From NCBI RefSeq assembly GCF_006516965.1, contig NZ_VHLH01000001.1, positions 62,001 to 126,000 of the forward strand: a DNA stretch of 64,000 bases, given 5' to 3'. The stretch is from Pararhizobium mangrovi (GTDB lineage Bacteria > Pseudomonadota > Alphaproteobacteria > Rhizobiales > Rhizobiaceae). Shown here one piece after another: positions 1 to 9,733 of the stretch; positions within the stretch are counted from its first letter, which is position 1; each line of letters opens with the position of its first letter. The position numbers were made by a program, and so were the translations under genes. The notes under the pieces are model-generated. The model was not told the origin of the DNA and ran no database searches. It saw only the letters and a program-made list of their open reading frames with translations.

Positions 1-753
1 GAGCCGATCGTCCAACCCGTCGCCGCCAGCGGCTGGTATCTGCGAGGCGATGTCGGCTACGCGTTCGGACACAGCCGCGGCGGTTATTACTTTCCGGACG
101 GCAACTACAAGGAATTCGACCACACGAAGCTGGACGATAGCTGGTTCGGCGGCGCCGGCATCGGCTATCAGGTAACCAAGCACTTTCGGGTGGACTTCAC
201 CGGGGACTACGGCTCCGGCGCGGATTTCAAGGGTCATTCGGAGTGCGGCGACAGCAGCTGCTATTCCAACGACACCTCTTCGGCGCACATGCTGAGCCTG
301 CTCGCCAACGCCTATGTCGATCTCGGGACCTATTACGGCATCACGCCTTATGTCGGCGCCGGTATCGGCGGCACGCACATCGATTTCGGCAAGTTCACCA
401 GTTCCACCCATTGCGGCGGCAGCGCCTGCGGCGGCGCATACGACCTTTCCTTCGATTACGACGGCAAGTCCGACTGGCGCTTCACCTATGCGCTCATGGC
501 CGGTGCGTCGGTGGACCTGACGTGCAACCTGAAGTTCGACACGAGCTATCGCTATCGTCATGTTTCCGGTGGCGGGATGTCGGAGAACATCGTGGCGTCG
601 GACGCGTATGCCAACCCGTATGGCCGCTCTTACGACAAGGGCATCGACCTGCACGACGTGCGTGCCGGTCTGCGCTACACCTTCGGTGGCTGCGCGCAGC
701 CTGCGCCGGTCTACGCGACCTACGAGCAGCCGTCCGAACCGGTCTACAAGTAG
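1..753 (+). CDS. Outer-membrane beta-barrel protein, 5' end outside window
   Basis: The reading frame is open from the first base, so the start and signal peptide lie upstream; 250 residues are visible. The sequence has GWYLRGDVGY followed by alternating Gly/aromatic strands (YVGAGIGG, FTYALMAGASVDL) and ends in RAGLRYTFGG, typical of the 8-stranded outer-membrane barrels of rhizobia and Brucella (Omp25/RopB-like opacity family). It contains several cysteine pairs in predicted loops (SECGDSSCYSND, HCGGSACGG), which may form extracellular disulfides. The next gene is a paralogue sharing the GWYLRGDVGY start, which suggests tandem duplication. Exact function is unknown; a structural or surface-stability role is usual for the family. 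Confidence 0.85.
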   Translation, partial: EPIVQPVAASGWYLRGDVGYAFGHSRGGYYFPDGNYKEFDHTKLDDSWFGGAGIGYQVTKHFRVDFTGDYGSGADFKGHSECGDSSCYSNDTSSAHMLSLLANAYVDLGTYYGITPYVGAGIGGTHIDFGKFTSSTHCGGSACGGAYDLSFDYDGKSDWRFTYALMAGASVDLTCNLKFDTSYRYRHVSGGGMSENIVASDAYANPYGRSYDKGIDLHDVRAGLRYTFGGCAQPAPVYATYEQPSEPVYK

Positions 754-777
754 GCCCGTACCCGAACGATACGCATG

Positions 778-812
778 AAAAAGGCCGCCCGGTTCGCCGG
801 GCGGCCTTTTTC
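778..812 (+). terminator. Rho-independent terminator after first OMP gene
   Basis: A perfect 12-bp stem (781-792 with 797-808) closes a TTCG tetraloop and is followed by a T run. It begins 27 bp after the stop codon of the upstream outer-membrane protein gene and so ends that transcript before the second paralogue. Confidence 0.9.
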
Positions 813-852
813 GTTCTGCTCCCCGCGAACGCGAAACATGGTGAAGGGTCGG

Positions 853-880
853 TTAAGCGGCATGCTTAACCGCGGCTTAA
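853..880 (+). promoter_or_regulatory. Candidate CtrA binding box
   Basis: TTAA at 866-869 and TTAA at 877-880 are spaced by exactly 7 bp (TTAA-N7-TTAA followed by CC), the consensus for the alphaproteobacterial cell-cycle regulator CtrA. A third TTAA is at 853-856. The box is about 77 bp upstream of the start of the second outer-membrane protein, a plausible promoter position. Binding is inferred from the motif only. Confidence 0.5.
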
Positions 881-956
881 CCGCTCTTCGCCTAGAGTTC
901 GGCGCAGTGAGCGGCCGGAGGGTCTCGGCCGCACGTTGCCTTGGGGGCCCAAGTCC

Positions 957-1610
957 ATGTCGTCCATGCCGAACCGTATCAAAGCACTCCTCCTCGCGGC
1001 CGCCGGATGTGCGGCACTTGCCGCGCCCGCGGCTGCTGCCGATCTCGACAGCGTGCTGCTCGAAGCGCCCGAACTGCCCGAAACACGCCCGGTCGAAGTG
1101 GGGACCGGGTGGTATCTGCGCGGCGATGTCGGCTATTCGCTCGACACGAACAACGTCGATTCGGACTGGGGCGGCACGGCCGGCTTCGGCTACCATTTCA
1201 ACGACTATCTGCGTTCGGACCTGACCGTGGAATACAACCAGGGCTCTTCGAGCGACGCGATCGACCAGGACTTCAATTCCTGGGGCTTTCTGCTGAACGG
1301 CTATGTCGACCTCGGCACCTATATGGGCGTGACGCCCTATGTCGGCGGCGGTGTGGGTACCGTGAACGTCCACTGGAAAGGTGTCGACGAGCCGGACGAC
1401 ATCGAGACCCGGGACGACGACTGGCGTTTCGCCTATCAGCTTTCGGCTGGCCTCGCCTATGCCGTCACGGACAATCTGAAGCTTACGGTCGGATACCGCT
1501 ATCTCAATGTCGACGGCGGCGAACGCTATCAGATCGGCGACGAGAAGTACGACGACGACGGCTACACGAAGAGCGAGATCCGGGGCGGACTACTCTACGA
1601 CATCTGGTAG
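957..1610 (+). CDS. Outer-membrane beta-barrel protein (opacity/Omp25-like)
   Basis: A 217-residue protein with an N-terminal signal peptide (basic MPNRIK, hydrophobic Leu/Ala stretch, cleavage likely after APAAAA). The mature part repeats the GWYLRGDVGYSLD start and glycine/aromatic strands of the upstream gene and ends in the membrane strand GGLLYDIW, with terminal Trp as expected for Bam-inserted barrels. I chose ATG 957, with a G-rich ribosome site just upstream; an in-frame TTG at 936 and ATG at 966 are alternatives. It is a paralogue of the preceding gene but has its own upstream region with a candidate CtrA box, so the two may be expressed at different cell-cycle times. Confidence 0.85.
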   Translation: MSSMPNRIKALLLAAAGCAALAAPAAAADLDSVLLEAPELPETRPVEVGTGWYLRGDVGYSLDTNNVDSDWGGTAGFGYHFNDYLRSDLTVEYNQGSSSDAIDQDFNSWGFLLNGYVDLGTYMGVTPYVGGGVGTVNVHWKGVDEPDDIETRDDDWRFAYQLSAGLAYAVTDNLKLTVGYRYLNVDGGERYQIGDEKYDDDGYTKSEIRGGLLYDIW

Positions 1611-1632
1611 GCGTGGAACGCATCGCACGGTG

Positions 1633-1665
1633 AAAAAAAGGGCGGCTGAAAAGCCGCCCTTTGCG
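1633..1665. terminator. Bidirectional intrinsic terminator
   Basis: An 11-bp stem (1637-1647 with 1652-1662) closes a GAAA loop with A-rich sequence on the left and T-rich sequence on the right. It sits between two convergent genes and could terminate both. Confidence 0.8.
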
Positions 1666-1686
1666 TATCTGCGTTTCCGGATCGGT

Positions 1687-1992
1687 TCAGCGCGGCGTCG
1701 CCGTTGCGATGATGCGTCCCGTGTGCCGGTTGATCAGCAGGTATTGATCGTCCGCCCGTACCCAGACCCGCCCGGCACCCGGCGCGCGAAGCCGGTGCGT
1801 GCGGTATTCGACCACGCGGCCGCGATCGCGATGCGGCAGCACGACGCCCGTGCGCCAGTGATTATGATGCGGCGCATGCTGGCGAACGATCACCTTCTTG
1901 TGGATCACGGTCGTGGTGTGGTGGCTCTGCGCGAACGCGGCTGCCGGCATCAGCATGGCGACGGCGGAAAGGGCGAGGGCGAGGCGTTTCAT
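1687..1992 (-). CDS. RcnB-like small periplasmic protein
   Basis: A 101-residue protein with a clear signal peptide (MKRLALALSAVAMLMPAAAFAQ). The mature part is rich in His and Arg and ends with the DDQYLLINRHTGRIIATA block typical of the RcnB family (periplasmic proteins, first described in nickel/cobalt homeostasis of E. coli). ATG 1992 was chosen because the signal peptide starts there and an AGGAAA ribosome site precedes it; a longer open frame extends upstream without coding features. The His-rich segment could bind metal, but no metal-related genes are adjacent. Role in this organism is unknown. Confidence 0.7.
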   Translation of the reverse strand: MKRLALALSAVAMLMPAAAFAQSHHTTTVIHKKVIVRQHAPHHNHWRTGVVLPHRDRGRVVEYRTHRLRAPGAGRVWVRADDQYLLINRHTGRIIATATPR

Positions 1993-2216
1993 GGCATTTT
2001 CCTGTTTTCGTTGCATGAATAGCGGCGTGTGTCGCTGGTTCGACATTCGGCCTTGCTCGCTGAACGGCTCGTGAATGGAAGAGGGCCAGAATGGGGCACC
2101 GCGTGACATGCCGTGCTGGCGCGGTTGTTCGACATGAACTGCAAACGGATGGCGGCTTTGCCGATCTGCGACGTTTTTCCACTTGAACCGGCGGCCCTCT
2201 CTCGCTACCTCTTTGC

Positions 2217-2247
2217 GTGGGACATCCCTCCCCAACGAGGGACTCAC
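2217..2247 (+). ncRNA. Candidate serC leader RNA motif
   Basis: Directly upstream of serC are two nested helices: GUGGG (2217-2221) pairs with CUCAC (2243-2247, one G-U pair), enclosing a CCCUC/GAGGG hairpin (2226-2230 with 2237-2241). An alphaproteobacterial serC RNA motif is known in this position in the family literature. The match is judged by position and fold, not by a covariance model. Confidence 0.5.
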
Positions 2248-2267
2248 TATCTGGAAGGGTAGCCATC

Positions 2268-3446
2268 ATGGCGACTATCGCTACGCCGGACCTGCGTCCG
2301 GCCAATCCCCGCTTTTCTTCAGGCCCCTGCGCGAAGCGTCCCGGATGGACGCCGGAAGCGCTTTCCGATGCCGCGACGGGCCGTTCCCATCGTGCCAAGA
2401 TCGGCAAGGCCAAGCTTAAGGAAGCCATCGACCTCACCCGCGAGGTGCTCGAGGTTCCGGCCGACTATCGCATCGGCATCGTGCCGGCTTCCGACACCGG
2501 CGCCGTCGAGATGGCCATGTGGTCGCTGCTCGGCGAGCGCGGCGTCGATGTTGCCGCCTGGGAAAGCTTCGGCTCCGGCTGGGTGACCGACGCGCTCAAG
2601 CAGCTCAAGCTCGAAGACGCCCGCAAGTTCGAGGCGGACTACGGCAAGCTGCCGGATCTGACCGAGGTCGATTTCGACCGCGACGTCGTCTTCACCTGGA
2701 ACGGCACGACATCGGGCGTGCGCGTGCCGAACGCCGATTTCATTCCAGCCGACCGCAAGGGGCTGACGATCTGCGACGCCACCTCCGGTGCGTTCGCGCA
2801 GAAGCTCGACTTTTCCAAGCTCGATGTCGTGACCTTCTCCTGGCAGAAGGTGCTCGGCGGCGAGGGCGGTCACGGCGTGCTCATCCTGTCGCCGCGTGCC
2901 GTCGAGCGGCTGGAAAGCTACACGCCGGCCTGGCCGCTGCCGAAGATCTTCCGCATGACGAAGGGCGGCAAGCTCATCGAGGGTATCTTCGAGGGCGCGA
3001 CGATCAACACGCCGTCGATGCTGTGCGTCGAGGACTATCTGGACGCGCTGAAGTGGGCGAAGAGCCTCGGCGGTCTCGATGCGCTCGTCGCACGCGCCGA
3101 CGGCAACGCCGCCGTTCTCGACGACTTCGTCGCAAAGAACGACTGGATCGAGAACCTTGCCGAGGATCCGGCGACGCGCTCGAACACCTCCATGTGCTTC
3201 AAGATCGTCGATCCGGCCATCGCCGCGCTCGACGAAAAGGAGCAGGAGGCCTTCGCCAAGGGCATGGTCTCGATGCTCGAGAAGCAGGGCATCGCCTACG
3301 ACATCAACGCCTATCGCGACGCGCCGTCCGGCCTTCGCATCTGGACGGGCGCGACGGTCGAGAAGGCCGATGTCGAAGCGGTGACCGGCTGGCTGAACTG
3401 GGCCTTCGAGACCCAGAAGGCCGAGCTTTCGCAAAAGGCGGCGTAA
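2268..3446 (+). CDS. serC: Phosphoserine aminotransferase
   Basis: A 392-residue PLP enzyme converting 3-phosphohydroxypyruvate and glutamate to phosphoserine and 2-oxoglutarate (second step of serine synthesis). The sequence begins with the family-typical [15 protein letters not shown] and includes the PLP lysine region [16 protein letters not shown], with the Schiff-base lysine in WQKVLGG. It is the longer alphaproteobacterial SerC type. ATG 2268 has a GGAAGGG ribosome site; an in-frame upstream ATG lies inside the candidate leader RNA and was not used. Downstream genes alaE (8 bp later) and serA follow on the same strand, so the three may share a transcript. Confidence 0.95.
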   Translation: MATIATPDLRPANPRFSSGPCAKRPGWTPEALSDAATGRSHRAKIGKAKLKEAIDLTREVLEVPADYRIGIVPASDTGAVEMAMWSLLGERGVDVAAWESFGSGWVTDALKQLKLEDARKFEADYGKLPDLTEVDFDRDVVFTWNGTTSGVRVPNADFIPADRKGLTICDATSGAFAQKLDFSKLDVVTFSWQKVLGGEGGHGVLILSPRAVERLESYTPAWPLPKIFRMTKGGKLIEGIFEGATINTPSMLCVEDYLDALKWAKSLGGLDALVARADGNAAVLDDFVAKNDWIENLAEDPATRSNTSMCFKIVDPAIAALDEKEQEAFAKGMVSMLEKQGIAYDINAYRDAPSGLRIWTGATVEKADVEAVTGWLNWAFETQKAELSQKAA

Positions 3447-3454
3447 CGACGAAG

Positions 3455-3925
3455 ATGGCGGGCGCGACGGCGACGAAGCTGTCTCATCGAACACGAAGCT
3501 TCATCGCCGACACGCTTGCCCTTGTCGTCTTCTTCACGATCACGAGCGGATTGAACGAACGTTTCATCGCGGGCATGTCCTGGAACGAGGTTCTGTCCTC
3601 CCGAATGATCGGCGCGCCGCTGATGGTTGTCACCGCCAGACCCTACGGCCTCTGGCGGGACTGGCTTCTTGCGAAGGTCGACCCCGCCGGACGCATCGGT
3701 GAACTCGTTACCGATGCCGCTGCGCTCCTGGCCTTCCAGGTCCCGATCTATGCCGGCATCATCTTTGCCGGCGGGGCTCGTGGAATGGGGATCGTTACCG
3801 GAGTCGCTGGTTTCGCCGCGCTGATGCTGATCCTCGGGCGACCGTACGGTGTCTGGCTGGAATTCGTCCGGCATCACTTCGGACTATCCGGCAGCGGACA
3901 AAAGCCGATGTCGCTCGGCGGCTAG
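3455..3925 (+). CDS. alaE: L-alanine exporter AlaE-family membrane protein
   Basis: A 156-residue inner-membrane protein resembling E. coli AlaE (149 aa), an alanine exporter. Matching landmarks are the N-terminal R.FIADTLALVVF helix, the hallmark ARPYGLWRDW after helix 2, LLAFQVPIYAGII, and a C-terminal GRPYGVWLEFVRHHF. Four transmembrane segments are visible. It starts 8 bp after serC and precedes serA by 88 bp, an unusual position for an exporter: between two serine-biosynthesis genes. Substrate in this organism is inferred only from the family; serine or alanine are the obvious candidates. Confidence 0.8.
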   Translation: MAGATATKLSHRTRSFIADTLALVVFFTITSGLNERFIAGMSWNEVLSSRMIGAPLMVVTARPYGLWRDWLLAKVDPAGRIGELVTDAAALLAFQVPIYAGIIFAGGARGMGIVTGVAGFAALMLILGRPYGVWLEFVRHHFGLSGSGQKPMSLGG

Positions 3926-4013
3926 ATCGAATCGATCGAGGCGGTTTCGCGAAGGCGGCCGGCTCGATCCTACGAACCGGATCAAATCATATCTTTCGAA
4001 GAGGAGGCCGATC

Positions 4014-5609
4014 ATGGCACCCAGGGTTCTCGTCTCGGACAAGCTGTCCGAAACCGCCGTTCAGATCTTCCGCGACAAGGGAATCGAGGTCGATTTCGAG
4101 CCGTCGCTCGGCAAGGACAAGGAAAAGCTGCAGGAGGTCATCGGTCAGTATGACGGTCTTGCGATCCGCTCGGCGACGAAGGTCACCGAGAAGCTGATCG
4201 AGGCTGCCGACAAGCTGAAGGTCGTCGGGCGCGCCGGCATCGGCGTCGACAATGTCGACATTCCGGCCGCCTCGCGCCGTGGCATCATCGTGATGAACAC
4301 GCCCTTCGGCAATTCGATCACGACCGCCGAGCACGCCATTGCGATGATCTTCGCCGTCGCCCGCCAGCTTCCCGCCGCCGACGCGTCCACGCAGGCCGGC
4401 AAGTGGGAGAAGTCGAAGTTCATGGGCACCGAGATCACCGGCAAGACGCTCGGCGTGATCGGCTGCGGCAACATCGGCTCGGTCGTCGCCGCGCGCGGCA
4501 TCGGGCTGAAGATGCGCGTCATCGCTTTCGATCCGTTCCTTTCCGAAGAGCGTGCGCAGGAACTGGGCGTCGAGAAGGTCGAGCTCGACGAGCTTCTCGG
4601 ACGCGCCGACTTCATCACGCTGCACGTGCCGATGACCGACAAGACGCGCGGCATCATCGACGCCGAGGCGCTGAAGAAGACGAAGAAGGGCGTTCGCATC
4701 ATCAACTGCGCGCGCGGCGGTCTCGTCGTGGAGGCCGATCTCGCCGACGCCATCAAGTCCGGTCACGTTGGCGGCGCCGGCTTCGACGTCTTCGAGACCG
4801 AGCCGGCGACGGAAAGCCCGCTCTTCGGCCTCGACAACGTCGTCTGCACGCCGCATCTCGGCGCCTCGACGACGGAAGCGCAGGAAAACGTCGCGCTTCA
4901 GGTCGCCGAGCAGATGTCGGACTACCTCTTGAACGGCGCGGTCACGAACGCGATCAACATGCCGTCGATCTCGGCCGAAGAGGCGCCGCGCCTGACGCCC
5001 TTCGTCAAACTCGCCGAAGTGCTCGGCGACTTCGTGGGGCAGGTGACGGACAGCCCGATCAAGGAAGTCCAGATCACCTATGACGGCACGACCGCCGACA
5101 TGAACACCCGCGCGCTGACGAGTGCCGCGCTTGCCGGCCTCATCCGCTCGCAGGTCGCCGACGTCAACATGGTCTCCGCGCCGGTAATGGTGAAGGAAAA
5201 GGGCGTCGTGCTCTCGGAAAACCGCCGCGACAAGTCGAGCGTCTTCGACGGCTTCATCGAAATGACGGTGAAGACGGAAGAGATGACGCGCTCGGTCGCC
5301 GGCACGGTCTTTTCCGACGGCAAGCCGCGCTTCATCCGCATCAAAGGCATCAACATGGATGCCGAAGTCGGCCAGCACATGGTCTACACGACCAATCACG
5401 ACGTGCCCGGCATGATCGGCCTGCTCGGTACGACATTCGGCAAGGCGGGCGTCAATATCGCGAACTTCTCGCTCGGCCGCGACAAGCCGGGCGGCGACGC
5501 TATCGCGCTGCTCTACGTGGATGGGCCGGTCGGACAGGACGTGCTCGACCTCGTGACGCAGAATGCCGAGGTGCAGTCCGCCAAGGCGTTGACCTTCAAC
5601 GTCGAATAG
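4014..5609 (+). CDS. serA: D-3-phosphoglycerate dehydrogenase
   Basis: A 531-residue NAD-dependent enzyme making 3-phosphohydroxypyruvate, the first step of serine synthesis. The order of domains is catalytic, Rossmann fold (GVIGCGNIGSVVAARG near residue 145), active-site segments INCARGGLV and the His of CTPHLGASTTEA, then the intervening ASB domain and a C-terminal ACT domain (VPGMIGLLGTTFGKAGVNIANFSLGR), where serine feedback is expected. Length is standard for type I SerA. ATG 4014 follows a strong GAGGAGG site. Part of the serC-alaE-serA group. Confidence 0.97.
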   Translation: MAPRVLVSDKLSETAVQIFRDKGIEVDFEPSLGKDKEKLQEVIGQYDGLAIRSATKVTEKLIEAADKLKVVGRAGIGVDNVDIPAASRRGIIVMNTPFGNSITTAEHAIAMIFAVARQLPAADASTQAGKWEKSKFMGTEITGKTLGVIGCGNIGSVVAARGIGLKMRVIAFDPFLSEERAQELGVEKVELDELLGRADFITLHVPMTDKTRGIIDAEALKKTKKGVRIINCARGGLVVEADLADAIKSGHVGGAGFDVFETEPATESPLFGLDNVVCTPHLGASTTEAQENVALQVAEQMSDYLLNGAVTNAINMPSISAEEAPRLTPFVKLAEVLGDFVGQVTDSPIKEVQITYDGTTADMNTRALTSAALAGLIRSQVADVNMVSAPVMVKEKGVVLSENRRDKSSVFDGFIEMTVKTEEMTRSVAGTVFSDGKPRFIRIKGINMDAEVGQHMVYTTNHDVPGMIGLLGTTFGKAGVNIANFSLGRDKPGGDAIALLYVDGPVGQDVLDLVTQNAEVQSAKALTFNVE

Positions 5610-5633
5610 GCCGCTTGAAAGACATGTCGTTCA

Positions 5634-5665
5634 AGGGCGCGTCCGTCTCCGGGCGCGCCTTTTTC
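5634..5665 (+). terminator. Intrinsic terminator after serA
   Basis: A GC-rich 9-bp stem (AAGGGCGCG with CGCGCCTTT, one G-U pair) is followed by a T run about 25 bp after the serA stop codon. Confidence 0.75.
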
Positions 5666-5722
5666 GTCCGAGGAGCCCGCTTGGGCGTGTCGAATGCGCC
5701 CGCCGGTGCGAAAGCGGTGGCC

Positions 5723-5826
5723 AGAGCATTTTCCAGCCAGACTGATCCAGTCTGGCGTCGTGAACAATGCGCAAAACAAAGGGATAGAGCGCTGGTCCCG
5801 ATTCAATCAGGTCGCAAAGCGGTCTA
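5723..5826. repeat. RIME-like intergenic repeat, copy 1
   Basis: The block starts AGAGCATTTTCC, contains an internal CAGACTGATCCAGTCTG palindrome, a GCGCAAAACAAAG segment and GATTCAATCAGGTC, and ends near CTAG. The same order recurs in a second diverged copy at 9232-9330. The segment order matches the RIME-type short repeats scattered through rhizobial genomes. Confidence 0.65.
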
Positions 5827-5933
5827 GCGTGTGTGCGAAGGCTCGATTTCGCCACGCGAAACCCTTATAGCTCTGCGCGTTTGGAACCAACGGATGCGCC
5901 AGAGACGGGCATTCGCGGAGACCGGGGATACGA

Positions 5934-7232
<1,299 letters not shown>

Positions 7233-7322
7233 TCTCGATACCCGGGATTCGGCCGTTTTGCAGGCATTTTTCCGGGTCATGTCGGGACCGAGAAGCAATC
7301 GCTTGAGCGAGACGAGCGCACG

Positions 7323-9158
7323 ATGGCGGACTTTGTTGCAGTAATCCGGAAGGCGGTGAACGGGCTTGCGGAAAACACGCCGGAAACGCGTGAGCGCGTC
7401 TACACCAAGGCCCGCTCGGCGATCCGCCGTCAGCTCGAAGGCATGTCGCCGCCACCTTCCGAAGAGGTGGTCGCCAGGCAGATGGACAAGCTGGACGCCG
7501 CCATCCGCGAGGTCGAGCTCGAGCATACCGAAGCGCTACCGGCCGAAGAGGCCGACACGGGTGCGCCCGAGGCGGCACCCGAGCATGCCGTTCGCCCGCC
7601 GGACGAGGGGCGATCGGCGAAAGGGCACGCGCGACCGGCGGAACGGACGCCGGACCCTGCACCCGTGCGGCGCGACGAGGCCGATGCCGACATCCATCAT
7701 GACGTGCGGCAGACGGTGCCGCCATATGAAGCGCCATCGGATGGCGAACCGGTGGATGGGCACATGCCGCGCAGCCCGTTCTCCGGAGAGCCGTTTCCCG
7801 AGGATCCGCACGGCCGTTTCTTCGGCCCGCGCGATGAAGAGGACGCCGTGCGAACCGGTCGCCGGCGTCGCGGCGTGGGCAGTGCGGTTGCAGCTGTCGT
7901 CATCCTCCTGATCGTCGCCGGCGCGGCCTACGGCCTCTACACCAACCGCGAACGCGTTCTGCCGATGGTGGCGAGCCTGACCGGCAACGGCGCCGAGCCC
8001 GTGACCGATATCCCCGACGATACGGCGGTGAATTCGGGTGCGGGCGCATCGACGGCGGGCGCGAGCGATCGGCAGGAACAGGCCGATAACGGCAACGAGA
8101 CGACACCGGACGAAGACACCGGCGACGATGCGGATGCAGGCTCGGACGATCAAGACGATGCCGGTGCGCTGGGAACGGCTGGCGGCGGGCAACAGGCAGG
8201 CGACGGGGACCGGGATGAAAACGGCCCTTCGGACGGAGCCGAAAGACCTGCGAACGGCAGCAAGTTCACGCAGCGCCTGAAGGCCGACGGCTCGGAGACC
8301 GATCCCGGTCCGGCGACGGCGGACGACAGCGGCGAGGCGCGTTCGGTGACGCAGCGCATGGCGTCCCTCGAGGACGACGGAAACGAAGACGACGATACAG
8401 CCGCAGCCGCACCGCCGGCCGCGGGTGCGCAGAATGGACAAGCGGGTGAAGGGCAGGCCGACCAGGGGCAGGAGAATGCCGGCAGCGGACAGGACCAGTC
8501 TGCGATCTCGCAGAAGATGTATCTCTACGAGGAACGCTTCAAGGACCAGGCCGCGGCCGCGACGACGGGCAACGTCGTATGGAGCCTCGCGCGTGACAGC
8601 GATGCCGGACAGACGAACACACCGGTCATTCGCGGCCAGATCTCGCTGCCCGACAAGGGCATCACGGCGATGCTGACGATCAAGCGCAACAGCGACGATT
8701 CCCTGCCGGCGAGCCATCTGGTCGAGATCGTCTTCGCGCTTCCCGGCGATTTCGCCGGCGGCGGCATTTCCAGCGTGCGCCGCGTTTCCATGAAGCAGAC
8801 GGAAGAATCGCAGGGTGATCCGCTGGTCGCGGTCCCCGCGAAGATCACCGACGATTTCTTCATGGTCGCGCTGAACGACTATCCGCAGGCGATCGAGAAG
8901 AACCTGCAGCTGCTGAAAAGCCGCGAGTGGATCGACATTCCGATCGTCTACACCAATGGCCGGCGCGCCCTGCTGACACTCGACAAGGGGTCGACCGGCG
9001 CCAAGGTGTTCGACACGGCGCTCGCCGCCTGGAAGAAGGCGGACGAGAAGGAATCGGCATCCGCGAGTGGCGGAAGCGGCAGTGGCGGCTCGAGTTCGGG
9101 CGGGTCGTTGGGAAATGACGGTTCCGACGGCAACACGGCACCGCCGGCTTCCCGCTAG
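7323..9158 (+). CDS. Conserved membrane-anchored protein with long acidic linker
   Basis: A 611-residue protein of unknown function. Order of parts: a cytoplasmic N-terminal domain (about residues 1-65, ADFVAVIRKAVNGLAENTPETRERVYTKARSAI) of the kind seen in rhizobial proteins next to purA; a proline/acid-rich stretch; one transmembrane helix near residues 185-205 (VAAVVILLIVAGAAYGLY); a roughly 200-residue low-complexity Asp/Gly/Gln linker; and a folded periplasmic C-terminal domain (about 400-575) ending in a Gly/Ser tail. The net acidity and repeats (KFTQRLKADGSE, SVTQRMASLED, AISQKMYLYEE) suggest three degenerate copies of a short xxTQRM/L-type motif. No enzyme motif was seen. Confidence 0.7.
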   Translation: MADFVAVIRKAVNGLAENTPETRERVYTKARSAIRRQLEGMSPPPSEEVVARQMDKLDAAIREVELEHTEALPAEEADTGAPEAAPEHAVRPPDEGRSAKGHARPAERTPDPAPVRRDEADADIHHDVRQTVPPYEAPSDGEPVDGHMPRSPFSGEPFPEDPHGRFFGPRDEEDAVRTGRRRRGVGSAVAAVVILLIVAGAAYGLYTNRERVLPMVASLTGNGAEPVTDIPDDTAVNSGAGASTAGASDRQEQADNGNETTPDEDTGDDADAGSDDQDDAGALGTAGGGQQAGDGDRDENGPSDGAERPANGSKFTQRLKADGSETDPGPATADDSGEARSVTQRMASLEDDGNEDDDTAAAAPPAAGAQNGQAGEGQADQGQENAGSGQDQSAISQKMYLYEERFKDQAAAATTGNVVWSLARDSDAGQTNTPVIRGQISLPDKGITAMLTIKRNSDDSLPASHLVEIVFALPGDFAGGGISSVRRVSMKQTEESQGDPLVAVPAKITDDFFMVALNDYPQAIEKNLQLLKSREWIDIPIVYTNGRRALLTLDKGSTGAKVFDTALAAWKKADEKESASASGGSGSGGSSSGGSLGNDGSDGNTAPPASR

Positions 9159-9733
9159 CGGCAGGGATTTGCCGGCCGCTCGTGCGTAATGCTCGACCCG
9201 ATCGCACGGGTATGGTCGGCTTGCCTCGTGCGCCTTTTCCTGCCGGACTGATCTCGTCTGGCATCGCGAACGATGTGCGAAACAGAAAGATGGAGCGCGG
9301 GGCCCGATTCAATCAGGTCATGGAACGCTCCGGGGGACTGTATGTAAGGCAAGCGGAAATCCCCACGGAGCTATGCGACCTTCGAGAAGGTACGCCGGCT
9401 TCATCCCCCGGCTTGACTCGAAGGTTCGCCCCTTCTCCGCATGAATGACCTGTCGGGTGTTCTCGCCACCGCTTTGACCCTGCATGCTGCTCGGATGGCT
9501 GCCGGGGTTGGATCCTCGGGCCGTGCCCCAGGATGACGGGAGGAGAGGGTAGCGGTTCTTTCGAGAGGTGATGCCGTCGGGGACGTGCGGGTGCGGAAAC
9601 GTCCGCAATTCGACTTGAGAATCGAGGAATCTGACGTCGTTTGGCGCATTCGACAGCCGCACGCCCGGACGTCGATATTGCCCAAAATATTCAGGGCAGT
9701 CGATCGACTACCCTGAAGAGTGATCGTGCGACC
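9159..9733. other. 575-bp intergenic region between convergent genes
   Basis: No gene is supported here. It holds the second RIME-like repeat (9232-9330) and, near 9490-9545, a CTCGGGCCGTGCCCCAGGA-type GC-rich segment resembling other dispersed rhizobial intergenic palindromes. Open frames across it lack ribosome sites and coding character. Confidence 0.5.
9232..9330. repeat. RIME-like intergenic repeat, copy 2
   Basis: Aligns along its length with 5723-5826: the shared order is TTTTCC, a GACTGATC..GTCTGGC palindrome, GAACGATGTGCGAAAC, a GGAGCGC block and an identical CCCGATTCAATCAGGTC. Divergence is scattered substitutions, as expected for old copies. Confidence 0.65.
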
